Below, one piece after another: positions 25,355 through 35,285 of a DNA stretch of 64,000 nucleotides. Numbering within the stretch: position 1 is the first letter of the stretch; each line of letters starts with the position of its first letter. The notes beneath the pieces were generated by a model. It had not been told where the DNA came from. It was given only the letters and a program-made list of their open reading frames with translations, and ran no database searches. Made by a program: the position numbers and the translations under genes. Source of the DNA: Leptoclinus maculatus (Eukaryota > Chordata > Actinopteri > Perciformes > Stichaeidae); the NCBI GenBank assembly GCA_032191485.1, contig JAVDOI010000003.1, forward strand, positions 1,240,001-1,304,000, read 5' to 3'.

Positions 25355-25565
25355 TATTGGTCTGACTATAGATGAGCCTTTGAGGGACAAGGTGCCATAT
25401 TTCTGGGGTTCCGGTGTAGCCAGCAGATATCCGGCCCGAAACTTCCTTTTCCGCGCCGTCTATCGTCAGACGATAGACGGTGGGTCCAAAGATTGCATTT
25501 CAACCTGCATCTATTCAAAGGTTCTGAATTCATATGCAGATATCTGTTTATAGAGATTATCTTCA
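25355..25565 (+). repeat. Nested repeat inside MITE B copy 1
   Basis: The segment runs from TATTGGTCTGACTATAG through ATATTTCTGGGG and AGATATCCGG to TTCTGAATTCATATGCAGAT. It is matched in inverse orientation at 57238-57420. It contains the perfect palindrome listed separately. I do not know the family. Confidence 0.5.
25456..25480. repeat. Perfect palindrome, 12 bp arms around one base
   Basis: CCGTCTATCGTC is followed by A and then by its exact reverse complement GACGATAGACGG. The single-stranded form would fold into a 12 bp hairpin with a minimal loop. Confidence 0.95.
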
Positions 25566-25689
25566 CAGAGTCCACCGTGTTTCTACAGTAGCCCACAACG
25601 GACAAACTAGACACTGGCTCTAGAGAGAGAGACTTTCATGTTTTTACGTTACCTAAAGGCCACAGAAGTTCTTATTAATTTTGACTCAG

Positions 25690-26921
25690 TCCCACATAAA
25701 TAAATAATCACTAGAGAACCAAATGTGTATTCATAGAGGGTAGAGGGGAGGCTAAGCAGTCCGACTGACCAGGCCCAGACTAGAGGGGTTTGAACACGGG
25801 CGTGTTGGGATATGGTGTTGGCGCTAAAACGCGGCGCTGTTCGCTTGAGCCCGAGATCTTCAATTATAAAAAAAAAGAATTCAAGTTCCGTTCACCGAAA
25901 AATATCGTCATTTTACGAAACTTTAAAGTCGTACATGACTGCCACCAATAACACGGTGTTATTCTGTAAAACCTGCATGAAATCTGCCTTAGAGCTGATG
26001 TTTAAATATATGTAATCTTGGTTAATGTCATAACTCATAATATCTCACTGCACACTTAATGCAGGTAATTTTCCTTGGCATAAAAGTGTAAAACCACCAG
26101 CACAAAATGTAAGCTGTCAGTCTTTCCATGTCAAAACAAAATTAAAGGTTAGGAGGAAGTCCTAATACTTTGTGTTACAAGACAAACCATATTTCTGTTC
26201 TGTGCTTTACTGGTATAACAAGAACTCTGAAGCACGTGCAAACTGGATTACGTGAAAACAAGTCATTATCTTCTGCGGAGCTCTGGCTCAGTATATATTC
26301 TGATTTCATTTGTGCATAAAACAGCAGCAGAACGAGGCTTCAAAGTAAACAAATAATGTTTCCCTTTCCTGTGCTGCAGTCATTAATTCCAGGACGAAGC
26401 TGCGTCTGGTCTCTGTCACCCCACGGGAAATGAGGCTCATAATAGTGAAGCATGTTTATGCACTTCAGACGGACATGTTTGAGTTTTCAGTGGAGCGACA
26501 AGGACTGACAGGTGTGGGAGACAGACACTGAAGTGAAAAAGTCCTCATTGGCATATTTTTTGGTGATATGAAACCCAGTTAGGTTTCCCCCATATTAACA
26601 GCGTAGGCCACGGCTGAACAGTTATTCATTATATTAATATGTGTGAGGTATACAGCATCCATTACATACAGCATTACATTGTTCAGATTTTAGGCAGCAA
26701 AGCTTAAAGGTCGACTCCGTCTGCATTCTTTCCCGTTAGCAAAGAACGGTGACGTGGGTTACCAAAGTGAGCTAATCTATAAGGTTATAAATAATGTGAA
26801 CGCTAGCACTAGCTGAGTCAACGTTAGCTGCGCTAAGTTTGGAAATAACAAAAAGGTTTTGTCTGGACTTTTTAAAGTGGGGTTGTATGTATACTCTTGT
26901 GTTCTTTGAGTTGAAATTACT
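25690..26921. other. No gene recognised
   Basis: AT-rich intergenic sequence with no recognisable exon or repeat. Confidence 0.5.
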
Positions 26922-26940
26922 GTTCTATTTCATCCTTACT

Positions 26941-27081
26941 GACCGCCAGAGGCAGTGTTTAACACTGGATATCTTCTGTCTCGCGCCTGCGCAGGTCGAA
27001 TATTTATACCAACAAAGTCACCTGTGACCTCGGATGACCCCCGTCGTCTATAAGTTCCGGTGTCATCCTGAGCTCAGTCCT
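26941..27081 (+). repeat. DIRS left inverted terminal repeat
   Basis: 141 bp from GACCGCCAGAGGCAGTG to GAGCTCAGTCCT. It differs from the inverse of the right copy at a single position (CCCCCGTCG against CCCCCATCG). It includes a palindromic CGCGCCTGCGCAGG segment and TATTTATACC, which could serve as promoter elements. Confidence 0.93.
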
Positions 27082-27387
27082 TTTTCATCTTCTCGCTACG
27101 CAGGCTAGCTACCATGGTAGCATAAGCTTAAAACAAAGATGTGTCTACGATCAAGACATATTCAGACCATCGAGCCCCGGACTGGTGGACGCCCCTGTCA
27201 TCGGTCATCACCAGTCTGATAAGGGCCACCTAAGTCGTGAAGACGGCAATCGGTGAGATCGATTAACATTGCTTTCTATAACCGTTATTCGTTTCCACGG
27301 TTCGCAGAGCGCTTCCGCTCTAGCTAATCGAGTGGCGTGCTAACGAGAGCGTAGAATATACGCTGTCGGCCCGCCCTTCACAGTGAG

Positions 27388-28090
27388 AACATTATGGCTA
27401 TCACAGTTAGCGAGTGGTCCCGCTCAGGCTAACTTGATGAGATGCTAGTTCGACTAGATCAACATTAGCATTGTGTCCACTGATTTTGTAACATTACGGC
27501 TATCACAGTTAGCGAGTAGTCTCGCTCAGGCTAACTTGGTGAGATGCTAGTTCGACTAGATCGACATTAGCATTGTGTCCACTGATTTCGTAAACATTAC
27601 GGCTATCACAGTTAGCAGAGTGTTCCCGCTCAGGCAAACTTGGTGAGAGACTAGTTTGACTAGATTGACATTGTGTCCATTGAGATTCAATTTTTGCATC
27701 TGACAGATTTTCACAGTTAGCAGTGTCCCTGCTCAGGCTAACTTGGTGAGATGCTAGCTAGACAAAGCTGATACTGGGACTGTGTCCATCGATTTTGTAG
27801 CATTACGACTATCACAGTTAGCAGAGTGCTCTCGCTCAGGCTAACTCGGTGAATGCTAGTTATACTAAACCAACATTGATGTTGTGTCCATTGATGCTTT
27901 TTACGCATTACAGCTGTCGCAGTTGGCAGTGTCCTCACTCAGGCTAACCTGGTGGGACACTAACTAGACTAAGTTAATACTGGGATTGTGTCCATTGATT
28001 TTGTAACATTACGCTATCACAGTTAGCTGAGTGTCCTCGCTCAGGCTAACTGGTGGGACACCAGTAGTTACAGCAACAGTCCTAGTGAAG
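27388..28090 (+). repeat. DIRS leader tandem array 1, about 101 bp units
   Basis: Some seven diverged units each contain ACATTACGGCTATCACAGTT, CTCGCTCAGGCTAACTTGG and TTGTGTCCATTGATTTTGTA. They begin about every 101 bp (27388, 27489, 27592 and on). The array lies in the leader between the left terminal repeat and the gag remnant. No long open frame crosses it. Confidence 0.85.
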
Positions 28091-28470
28091 AGAGTGTCCT
28101 CGCTCCCCTCTCACCGTAAGGACTTTTTTGGCCTGTTTCCACAGAGGCAGAGTGCTCTCGCTCAGGCTAACTGGTGGGTCACCAATATCTGCAGCGACTG
28201 TCCTAGTCAAGAGAGTGTCCTCGCTCCCCTCTCACTGTAAGGACTGTTTTTTGGTCTGTTTCCACAGGGGCAGAGTGCTCTCGCTCAGGCTAACTGGTGG
28301 GTCACCAATATCTGCAGCGACTGTCCTAGTCAAGAGAGTGTCCTCGCTCCCCTCTCACTGTAAGGACTGTTTTTTGGTCTGTTTCCACAGTGGCAGAGTG
28401 CTCTCGCTCAGGCTAACTGGTGGGACACCAATAACTGCAGCGACTGTCCAAGTGAAGAGAGTGTCCGAAG
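28030..28470 (+). repeat. DIRS leader tandem array 2, about 122 bp units
   Basis: About three and a half units share AGTGCTCTCGCTCAGGCTAA, CTGCAGCGACTGTCCTAGT, GAGAGTGTCCTCGCTCCCCT and CTGTTTCCACAG. The first half of each unit is homologous to the array 1 unit, so array 2 arose by expansion of a longer variant. Two successive units (about 28190-28390) are nearly identical. Confidence 0.85.
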
Positions 28471-28831
28471 AGATCACTCCCCTCTGACTGGCTCCTGCCT
28501 GTTCTCTCAACATTCAGCAGAGCGCTCCCGCTCAGACTGACTTGGAATTCCGCATCAACTAGTGGGACAAGGGTTCCTCCAGAATCGCGGCCATGTTAAA
28601 CTCTCCCGGCTGTAGGACCTGTATAGCTCCTCTTCAGCCTGAGGACGGCCATGACCTCTTGCCTTAGCCTCGAGCATCTGAGGGAGGGCCTCTCGGAGAA
28701 CCCAGGCAGGACCTGCGGCATCATGCCTTGAGCAGTAAGGTCTGCTAGGCTAGCCGAAGTAGAACACCTGATGCATGAGGTCTACCTCCCCCTGTCAGGG
28801 TAGCTGAATACAACCTACCCTGACCATTTGC

Positions 28832-29340
28832 ATGGCGCTGGCATGCCTGCAGTGGGATACACAGCAGCTGGAACTTCCGCCTGCGAGTGCCTTCTTCAGG
28901 CACCTTCCCGCCCTCACCATCTTTTCTGTTCCTCCCTCCGAGGAATATCTGAGGGAGTTGCATGCATGCTGGAGAGACACCACGGCTCTCTCCCGCCTTA
29001 CATCAGATGGCCGAACCCTGATGGCCATGCAGGAGGTGGCAAAATTTGGCCTTGCACGTATGCCAGCCATTTAGCCGACTATTGCGTCCCTCATAGTTTC
29101 CCCTGAGGAGACTCTGAGGCCCGATGCCAGGTGCCCTCGACCCCAACCTCGGGTCAAAGATGGCCTGCTATCCAGGTATCTGCAACTCCCACTCCCACCT
29201 CATGCTTGCCCTCGCAGCTTCTCTGCAGCAGGCTACTTCGATGCTTCCGCATCCAGCCTCAGTGATGCGTCATTGCAGGCGTTTGCGCTCATGTCGAGGG
29301 AACTTGGACGTATGATGTCCAGACTCGCCGCCAGGTTTGG
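28832..29340 (+). pseudogene. DIRS gag-like ORF1 remnant
   Basis: The frame at 28832-29074 contains SEEYLRELHACWRDTTALS and SDGRTLMAMQ, which match the conserved middle of fish DIRS ORF1 products. After a stop at 29072 the homology resumes in other frames, with HLMLALAASLQ near 29200 and LQAFALMSRELGRMMSRL at about 29270-29325. ORF1 is thought to form the particle or nucleic-acid-binding shell. It is broken by at least two frame changes and its C-terminal part is missing. Confidence 0.65.
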
Positions 29341-29964
29341 CTGGCCCAGTCACCCCGGTCGGAGACATGTAGGAGTACCCTCCGTACTGTCCCAGTGGCA
29401 AGAGCCCGGGGGTTTCTACTCAACTTACTTTCTTGTAAAGAAGACAGGCAGCGGACTGCGCCCAGTCCTAGATCTGAGGGGACTCAACAAGTTTCCGAAG
29501 GTGTTGCCGTTTCACATATTGAGCACAGCAGATGCCCTTAATGCTGTTTCAAAGAGAGTGGTTCACGTCTGTCGAGGCCTGTTCCCATGGTGTATCGTCA
29601 AAGGCAGTTTCTTCGTTTTGCCTTTCAAGGCCGTCGCTTTCAGTCCATGGTGCTTCCATTCGGACTCTCCCTTCTCCCCACGGGTGTTCACAGGGTGCGT
29701 TACTGCTGTCCTTTCCCCCTGCAATCACAGGGCGTGAAAATACTGCCATACTTAGATGATTGGCTGACCTGTCCGCCATCCCGGCTTCAGGTGGCACAGG
29801 ACACTGCTCGCCTTCTCTCACGTGGTCCGGTGGGGCCTCAAGGTGAACATGGAGAGGAGCTACTAGTCTGTCGCCCCAGCGTGTGGACGACATCCCCCAC
29901 AACCTCTCCCCCTTCCGAGGGGGCAGACGGTTGCCTTAAATCCTTTTCTCCGCCTATTTGGTAA
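29273..29964 (+). pseudogene. DIRS reverse transcriptase remnant fused to end of gag
   Basis: The frame at 29273 opens with gag sequence (FALMSRELGRMM) and passes directly into reverse transcriptase (WQEPGGFYSTYFLVKKTG, LRPVLDLRGLNKF). This implies that the gag end and the ORF2 start were deleted. The polymerase continues in a second frame (29587-29964) with FLRFAFQGRRFQSMVLPFGL and the catalytic box LPYLDDWL, the DIRS form of YxDD. The frame shifts near 29530 and again after 29850, so no active enzyme is encoded. Confidence 0.8.
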
Positions 29965-29992
29965 ACTGACAGCTGCCTCAACTGTCGTTCCC

Positions 29993-30433
29993 TTGGGTTT
30001 GCAGATGGCTGAACAGCCATATTTGAAGGGAAAACATGTGATTGTCCGGTCAGACAACACCTCTGCTGTGTTTTCACATAAACCATCAAGCGGGCACCAG
30101 ATCTGCAGAAGTTACTATGGGTATCACCGTGCCCTTCTGACTTGGGCGGCCCCTCCTTCGGGCAATATACCCACCAAAAGAACGGAACCAGGTTGTGGTT
30201 TTCCTGTCCCGTCACAAGCCTCTACCGAGAGAGTAGTGGCTGCATCCAGACGTGATGTCGACCCACTGCCCCCACTGATTATCCCTGACGGAGAGGACCA
30301 GTCCTCTGGGTCAAGATGCCCTGGCTCACACGTGGCCAGAGTATCTTCTTTATGCCTTTCCACCATTCCCTCTGATCTTGCCAACGCTTCTCAGAGTTCT
30401 TCCCCGACAGGAGGGACCTCCTGTCGCAACTAA
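29993..30433 (+). pseudogene. DIRS RNase H remnant
   Basis: The frame contains YLKGKHVIVRSDNTSAVF, the DIRS RNase H motif with its aspartate, then LLTWAAPPSGNIPTKR. Later parts are scrambled by frameshifts. A segment further on (about 30340-30500) reads as the region between RNase H and recombinase in other DIRS elements. Confidence 0.7.
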
Positions 30434-30534
30434 AAGGTCGGATTTGGCATCCCAATCCCTGCCGCCTTCAACTATGGGTCTGGCCCAACCGGATGCTGAG
30501 TGGCTGCATAGAACCAGTCAAAATGACTATTCTG

Positions 30535-31510
30535 AATGCCAGGGCGCGATCTACCTGCCTGCAGTACGAAAGCAGGTGGAAGCTGTTCTCTGACTGGTGT
30601 GCGGCTCAGAACAAGATCCCAGTACAGTGCCCCGTGCCTGCTGTACTGAGTTTCTACAGTCCCTCCTAGGTAAGGGCCAGTCTCCCTCTACCCTTGGAGT
30701 ATACGTGTCCGCTATTTCGGGGCAGCATACTAAGGTTGACAATGACACAGGAGAGAGCCACAGACTGGTGTCCCTCTTCCTAAAAAAAAAAAAAAAAGGG
30801 GGCTCTGTGATTGTGTACCCCGAGCGCCCCGAAGGCCCCTGCATGGGACCTACCCTTGGTACTGGACACCCTATGCTTGTCTCCTTTTGAACCCCTGGCA
30901 CAGGCGGAGCCGAGATGGCTATCGGCCAAAACGTTTTTTCTCCTTGCTGTCACTTAAGCTCAACATGAGGGCGAGCTGCAAGCCCTGTCAGTGAAAGAAT
31001 CATGTCTGAGGTGGAACTCAGATGGCTTGGGTGTCACTTTGTGGCCTAATGCAGCGTTTTCTCCCAAGGGTGTTGACACGCTCACATATCAACCAGCCTA
31101 TCCAGCTCACACAGTTTGACCCCCCCATCAGGAGAGGAGAGGTCAAGGCTACTGTGCCCAGCGGGCATATGAGCTTATAAGAGCTTATGTGGAATCCACC
31201 GTCTGCATACAGCGGTCGGAGCAGCTCTTTGTCAGTTGTGGTGAGCCTGAGAAGGGCTGTGCTCCTTCTAAACAAAAAACAGAGCCTATCCCACTGGATA
31301 GTGGAGGCCATTGCCTATACATACAAGGCGAGCGACCGCGCTCGGCCATCTGGGGTGAAGGGCCACTCTACCAAAAGTGTCTCCACGTCAGGGGCAGCCC
31401 TGAGAGGTGTGCCTGTGGAGGATATATGTGCTGCGGCCTCATGGCCATCACCGAGCACATTCACCAGACACTACAGAGTTAACGTTGCCACCCCTCACCC
31501 ACTGGGGAGG
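30535..31510 (+). pseudogene. DIRS tyrosine recombinase remnant
   Basis: The N-terminal helical part is visible in pieces as KLFSDWCAAQNKIPVQCPVP, LGKGQSPSTLGVYVSAISGQ and HRLVSLFLK. It is followed by a run of 16 A at 30781-30796, which breaks the frame. The catalytic half ends with GHSTKSVSTSGAALRGVPVE, DICAAASWPSPSTFTRHY. The nucleophilic tyrosine is at 31472-31474. The HxxR box reads H-S-T-K, with the arginine codon replaced by lysine at 31373-31375. In-frame stops occur near 31120 and 31180. Confidence 0.78.
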
Positions 31511-31590
31511 GTTCTTTGGCCAATTTTTCTCTGCCGGAGCTATACGAGGTAGTTACTGTGATTCCTTGTGACTTTGTTGATATAAGTCAT

Positions 31591-31688
31591 CCAGTGTTAA
31601 ACACTGCCTCTGGCGGTCAGTAAGGATGAAATAGAACGAAAGTTACGAATGTAACTACGGGTCTATGAATCCTGGATGATCGCCAGAG
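31591..31688. repeat. DIRS internal complementary region
   Basis: Bases 31591-31637 are the exact reverse complement of the left end 26922-26968. Bases 31635-31688 are the reverse complement of the right end 31863-31916 with two mismatches. The two blocks overlap by the trinucleotide AAC (GTT on the other strand), so the region records the circular junction of both ends. Confidence 0.92.
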
Positions 31689-31732
31689 TTCTTGGTCACT
31701 CGGAATCCCGTGAACTCGCGAGAAGATTCTGT

Positions 31733-31873
31733 AGGACTGAGCTCAGGATGACACCGGAACTTATAGACGATGGGGGTCATCCGAGGTCACAGGTGACTTT
31801 GTTGGTATAAATATTCGACCTGCGCAGGCGCGAGACAGAAGATATCCAGTGTTAAACACTGCCTCTGGCGGTC
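31733..31873 (-). repeat. DIRS right inverted terminal repeat
   Basis: This is the inverse copy of 26941-27081 with one mismatch. It is followed by 43 bp of unique right-end extension to the GTT at 31914-31916. Confidence 0.93.
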
Positions 31874-31916
31874 ATCCAGGATTCATAGAACCGTAGTTAC
31901 ATTCGTAACTTTCGTT

Positions 31917-33157
31917 TTTGTCAATGGATCCTTCGTACACAACCCTCAGCAAATTATTTTTTTACAAACTTACAAAAAAGTATTTACAAAATACGAATGG
32001 GACTTCAGTAACGCCACTTCCGTATTACTGAATTATTTTAACCCAAACGACATTCTTTTCCTAAATATAACTAAGTAGTTTTGTTGACTAAACCTAACTA
32101 AGTTGTTTCCTGTGAACACAGAAGTTTATTTTGAAAAGACAGTATGCATGTAAACGAGCAGAAATTCACACGTGTTGCTGGCTTTTGTAGGAAAATGTGT
32201 GAGAAATGAGGAGTAACCTTTTCATAAGATATCGTATGAACCGTTGTATGAGGATAGGTTGATACCAAACTAAGCTAAGCTAACCACGTCCTGACTCCAG
32301 CTCTGTATTCAACACACATGAGACCAATATCCACCTTCTGATCGCACTCTCAGAGGGGAAGCAGATAAGCATATTTCACAAAATATAAATTACTAAAACT
32401 ATTTCTGGGAAGGTTCACAAAAAAGGCTATGGAAAGTAAAGTAGAGTCCAGCTACATTTAAAACAGATAATGTGTATTGTTCACCACGAAGATAAGATGA
32501 TAAAAGGAGACAGCGAAGAACCCTATGCCCGATATCTAATAATTTCTTTCACAAAAACTTTTCAAGGACCAGCCTCCACTCTCACCCACATGGAGAAACC
32601 CACACAAGCTAATACACAAACAGGGATTCCTATAAATAAATACAGATGAGAGAGAGGCAGATTTTATGAGCAGGGCTCATTTGCATGCTGACCCACATTA
32701 ACTGCAGTGTGACAGATAGGAGGTTATTTCTCCCTCTCGGATGCGGAGTCAGTGCACCCCTGCCCACACACAACACAGCAGAGGCAGATGTTACGTAACT
32801 ATTTCAGAGAGCAAAGTGATCATCTTCCCACTGACAAAAAAACCAAAGCCACTGCAGTGAATCAACCTTACAGTGGATCCTAATCTTTGGTGAGCTGAAT
32901 TCAGAGGCCCGCCAGCAGATATCATCTGGAGTAATCGGTTTAAAGGCCATCTGGCACATTTCACTGCACCCGGCTGTTCAACAAATAATCAAATCACACT
33001 GCGGTACTTCCACCGGAACAATGCATTTCTTACGATTTAATGTCTTACAACAAGCACTCAACATAACTCATCAGGTCACAGTGTAAAATGTCTCTGCATG
33101 CTGCTCCGCCGCTGCCGCCTCTCTGATGTGGCTCAATCTGTATATATGTATACATAT
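31917..33157. other. No gene; one short repeat fragment
   Basis: Only 32264-32320 is recognisable. It is the inverse of 52679-52750 (GGAGTCAGGACGTGGTTAGC), a fragment of dispersed repeat family C. The rest has no coding or repeat structure that I can see. Confidence 0.5.
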
Positions 33158-33553
33158 TCATATACTTGTGGTGGGTTCATTGACGATGTTGGGACAGCCG
33201 GAGAGCTGTAGAAGGCGATGTATCCAGGAATCCCCATGGACGGTGACCGGAGGAGGAGCATCAGCAGCCAGACAGCGAGCAGTCACACCGGACTCTGGGA
33301 GCGCGGCAGTCCCAGGGGTCACTGCAGCGGGATAGGGAACGGTGGTATCAGGCACTCAGGCACAGGTTGTGTTGGTTTGTGCTGGACCGAAGGTGATGGT
33401 ATCCATTAACTTCTCGGCTTCTTGGATTTGGTACAGCGTGGAGATTCTCATTTCCAGCTCTGCAATCTTATCAGCCAGGCAGACGCAGCTGACACAGCCG
33501 GATGGGGAGGTGAGTGGAGCATGGTAGATGTGATAGTGACACAATTTCAACAA
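33158..33553 (-). pseudogene. Possible LINE ORF1 remnant (coiled-coil segment)
   Basis: The minus-strand frame from 33553 contains CVSCVCLADKIAELEMRIST followed by LYQIQEAEKLMDTITFGPAQ, a heptad-like pattern as found in ORF1 proteins of fish LINEs. The adjacent frame (33355-33158) adds PAAVTPGTAALPESG and PPPVTVHGDSW, a proline-rich stretch of the sort that follows it. The frames are broken and no reverse transcriptase is nearby, so this is a truncated fossil. I am unsure of the family. Confidence 0.4.
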
Positions 33554-33659
33554 GTGGACCCACTGCGGGAATCATGCTACAGTTTGCAGATCGTAGCTCA
33601 ACTTGGCCCAGTCTGCAGCCTTCATTACATAAGCAACAGGTTAGCACCCAGAGCTAGAA

Positions 33660-34039
33660 GCTAAGAGAGAAAGACAAGTCTCGCTGAACTAAGCCTCGCT
33701 GAACTAAGCCTCGGCGGGTTGACTAGACTTGTAGCTGTAAAAACTTTAAATCTGAGTGCGTGATGACCGAGATCTTTGGTTCTGGTAAAACATCTGATGA
33801 AAATGTCAGTTTTTGACAGTGTTTCAGAGAGCCAGTCACAGGATGTAGTTAGCGGTAAAACTCAAAATGTAGAGGTCCAGCGCATACAAATCAAACAGCC
33901 GCACACGTATATTACTTCTGCAAGCTCTTCATATCACTCTGAGCAGAATATCTCTGCTTGCGCCAGCAAAATTGCAGCCTGTGAGGGGAAAACCATGCTT
34001 TAGCACGAGGGGGCGCGCGACTACTATCACTGCTTTTCT
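33660..34039. other. No gene recognised
   Basis: It contains a short direct repeat CTGAACTAAGCCTCG (about 33682-33710) and an open frame of 75 codons without recognisable motif. Confidence 0.4.
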
Positions 34040-34989
34040 GCTTTTCAGTTATTCAGTGCACCTGCCAGTCACACCCACCTCATCACTCTCACCTGCTCAC
34101 TCTGCTGCTTCCACTCTTTATAAACCTCTGCCTCTCAGTCACTCACTGCCAGATCATTGCTTTATGTCTACCCGCCCGTGTTTGCTCGTCCTGTTCCCGG
34201 TTTCCCCGTCTGCCTGCCCTGTCTCGTTCCTGCTGGATTTTCCCCCTCGTCTCTTGTCTTGTGCTTGGACTCCCTGTTGTGTGCTGGTAACAATTCCTAT
34301 TTTGTGTTCATTAAATACCTGTTTCATGCTACTCTGCCTGGTCTGCGTTTGAGTCCTCCATCATGCCCCGCGACAGAATGATCTGGCCACCAATGGACTC
34401 AGCAGACCACCGTGTGGAGTGCCGTCTGCCTGAGTGGTATGAACAGTTTATGGGAACCCGCCTGGCCTTTGGAGGGCCTCGGAGTGTCCAGAAGGCAAAC
34501 CGCGACTTGTTGGACTCAGCGGACCAACGTTTTGACCACTTTTCCCCTTGCACTTGTCCTCGGAGTGTCCAGAGGGCGAACCATGACCAGATGACCAGCC
34601 ATTTCAACCCTCGTGGGAGGCAGAGGAAGGGTCAGACCCCCGTTCCCGCTGGGCCGCAGCGATTCCTCGTTCCCGCTGGGCCGCAGCGATTCCCCGTTCC
34701 CGCTGGGCCGCAGCGATTCCCCGTTCCCGCTGGGCCGCAGCGATTCCCCTGTTCCCGTCGCCACTGGGCTGCAGCTAACTCCAGCTCCCCGTGTCCTGTC
34801 GGCGGTCCGACCGACTCCAGCGGCCGCCTCAGCGCCGCAGATATCCCCGGATCCGGCCGCTGCCTCCGCTATCTCCAGACCCGACCGGCGTCGTCTCCGA
34901 GCAGCAGCGACCTCCAGTTCCGGTCGTCGCCGTCTCCAAGCAGCAGCGACCTCCAGTTCCGGTCGCCGCCGCCTCCGAGCAGCTGTGTC
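34040..34989 (+). mobile_element. Proline-rich LTR element, truncated copy A
   Basis: The left part (34040-34368) corresponds to the LTR of the element at 47630-50754. It shares CAGTKCACCTGYCAGTCAC, CACTGCCAGATCATT, CTGCCTGGTCTGC and the ending ATGCCCCGCGACA. It has a TATA-like TTTATAAA at 34117-34124. The internal part begins at about 34369 and shares GGAACCCGCCTGGCC, GGAGTGTCCAGAAGGC and the 24 bp repeat with that element. The first 100 bp of the LTR are missing and the internal region stops at about 34989, where a retroposon tail begins. No gag-pol domain is encoded. Confidence 0.7.
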
Positions 34990-35007
34990 TACGGTGTAGA
35001 ATTGTGA
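34363..35007 (+). pseudogene. Open frame of the LTR element, proline/arginine-rich
   Basis: A 214-codon frame starts at the LTR/internal junction with MPRDRMIWPPMDSAD. It has PEWYEQFMGTRLAFGGPRSV, then four VPAGPQRF repeats (34640-34750), then a serine- and arginine-rich stretch. No protease, reverse transcriptase, integrase, zinc knuckle or capsid motif is seen. It may be a degenerate gag-position product or simply non-coding DNA that is open because it is GC-rich and repetitive. Confidence 0.4.
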
Positions 35008-35285
35008 TAGAATCTGAATTGTAAGTCGCTTTGGATAAAAGCGTCTGCTAAATGACTGTAATGTAATGTAATGTGTCCTTGAGCAAGACACTTAACCCCA
35101 AATTGCTCCCGTAGCTGTGCCTATGGTGTGTGAATGTTGTATGAACGTTAGATAGTCCTGATGGGCAGGTGGTCCATCAGTATATGAATGGGTGAATGAT
35201 GACATGTAGTGTGAAAGCATACAGTCCAGTTACCATTTCTCCTGTCCACATATCAGTGTCCTTAGCAAGACACTGGACCCAAAAT
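34990..35285 (+). mobile_element. Two juxtaposed retroposon 3' fragments
   Basis: Bases 35019-35067 contain GTAAGTCGCTTTGGATAAAA and GCGTCTGCTAAATGACTGTA and end in TGTAATGTAATGTAATG. This is the common 3' tail of fish SINE/LINE elements and is inversely matched at 63472-63520. Bases 35076-35285 carry the SINE body of the element at 5475-5730 in plus orientation (AGATAGTCCTGATGGGCAGG, GGTGAATGATGACATGTAGT), without the tRNA-like head. Confidence 0.65.

Larger units (their letters stand above)
25185..25680 (+). mobile_element. MITE family B, copy 1, carrying a nested insertion
   Basis: The outer parts match the copies at 50803-51430 (inverted) and 61790-62300. They include ATATTCATAACTATG, GTGTACAATCACCTGAAA, TTTCTACAGTAGCCCA, ACGGACAAAC and TTTTTACGTTACCT. 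The middle (about 25355-25565) is unrelated to the other copies and looks like a separate repeat inserted here. The terminal inverted repeats have decayed in this copy. Confidence 0.6.
26922..31916 (+). mobile_element. DIRS-type tyrosine-recombinase retrotransposon, structurally complete, coding regions broken
   Basis: The 4995 bp element begins and ends with GTT. It has inverted terminal repeats (26941-27081 against 31733-31873, 140 of 141 bases complementary). An internal complementary region at 31591-31688 is the reverse complement of the right end joined to the left end through one shared GTT. This is the diagnostic DIRS1 architecture, in which the internal region templates the end joint of a circular intermediate that a tyrosine recombinase integrates without target duplication. 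Coding remnants in order on the plus strand are a gag-like segment, a reverse transcriptase with YLDD, an RNase H with RSDNTSAVF, and a tyrosine recombinase ending at about 31500. All have frameshifts or stops. It lies upstream of clmn and downstream of syne3, in neither gene. Confidence 0.9.

Noticed and set aside
27388..28470. CRISPR-like or satellite array
   Set aside because: The repeats are contiguous units without spacers and lie inside a DIRS element in a vertebrate genome.
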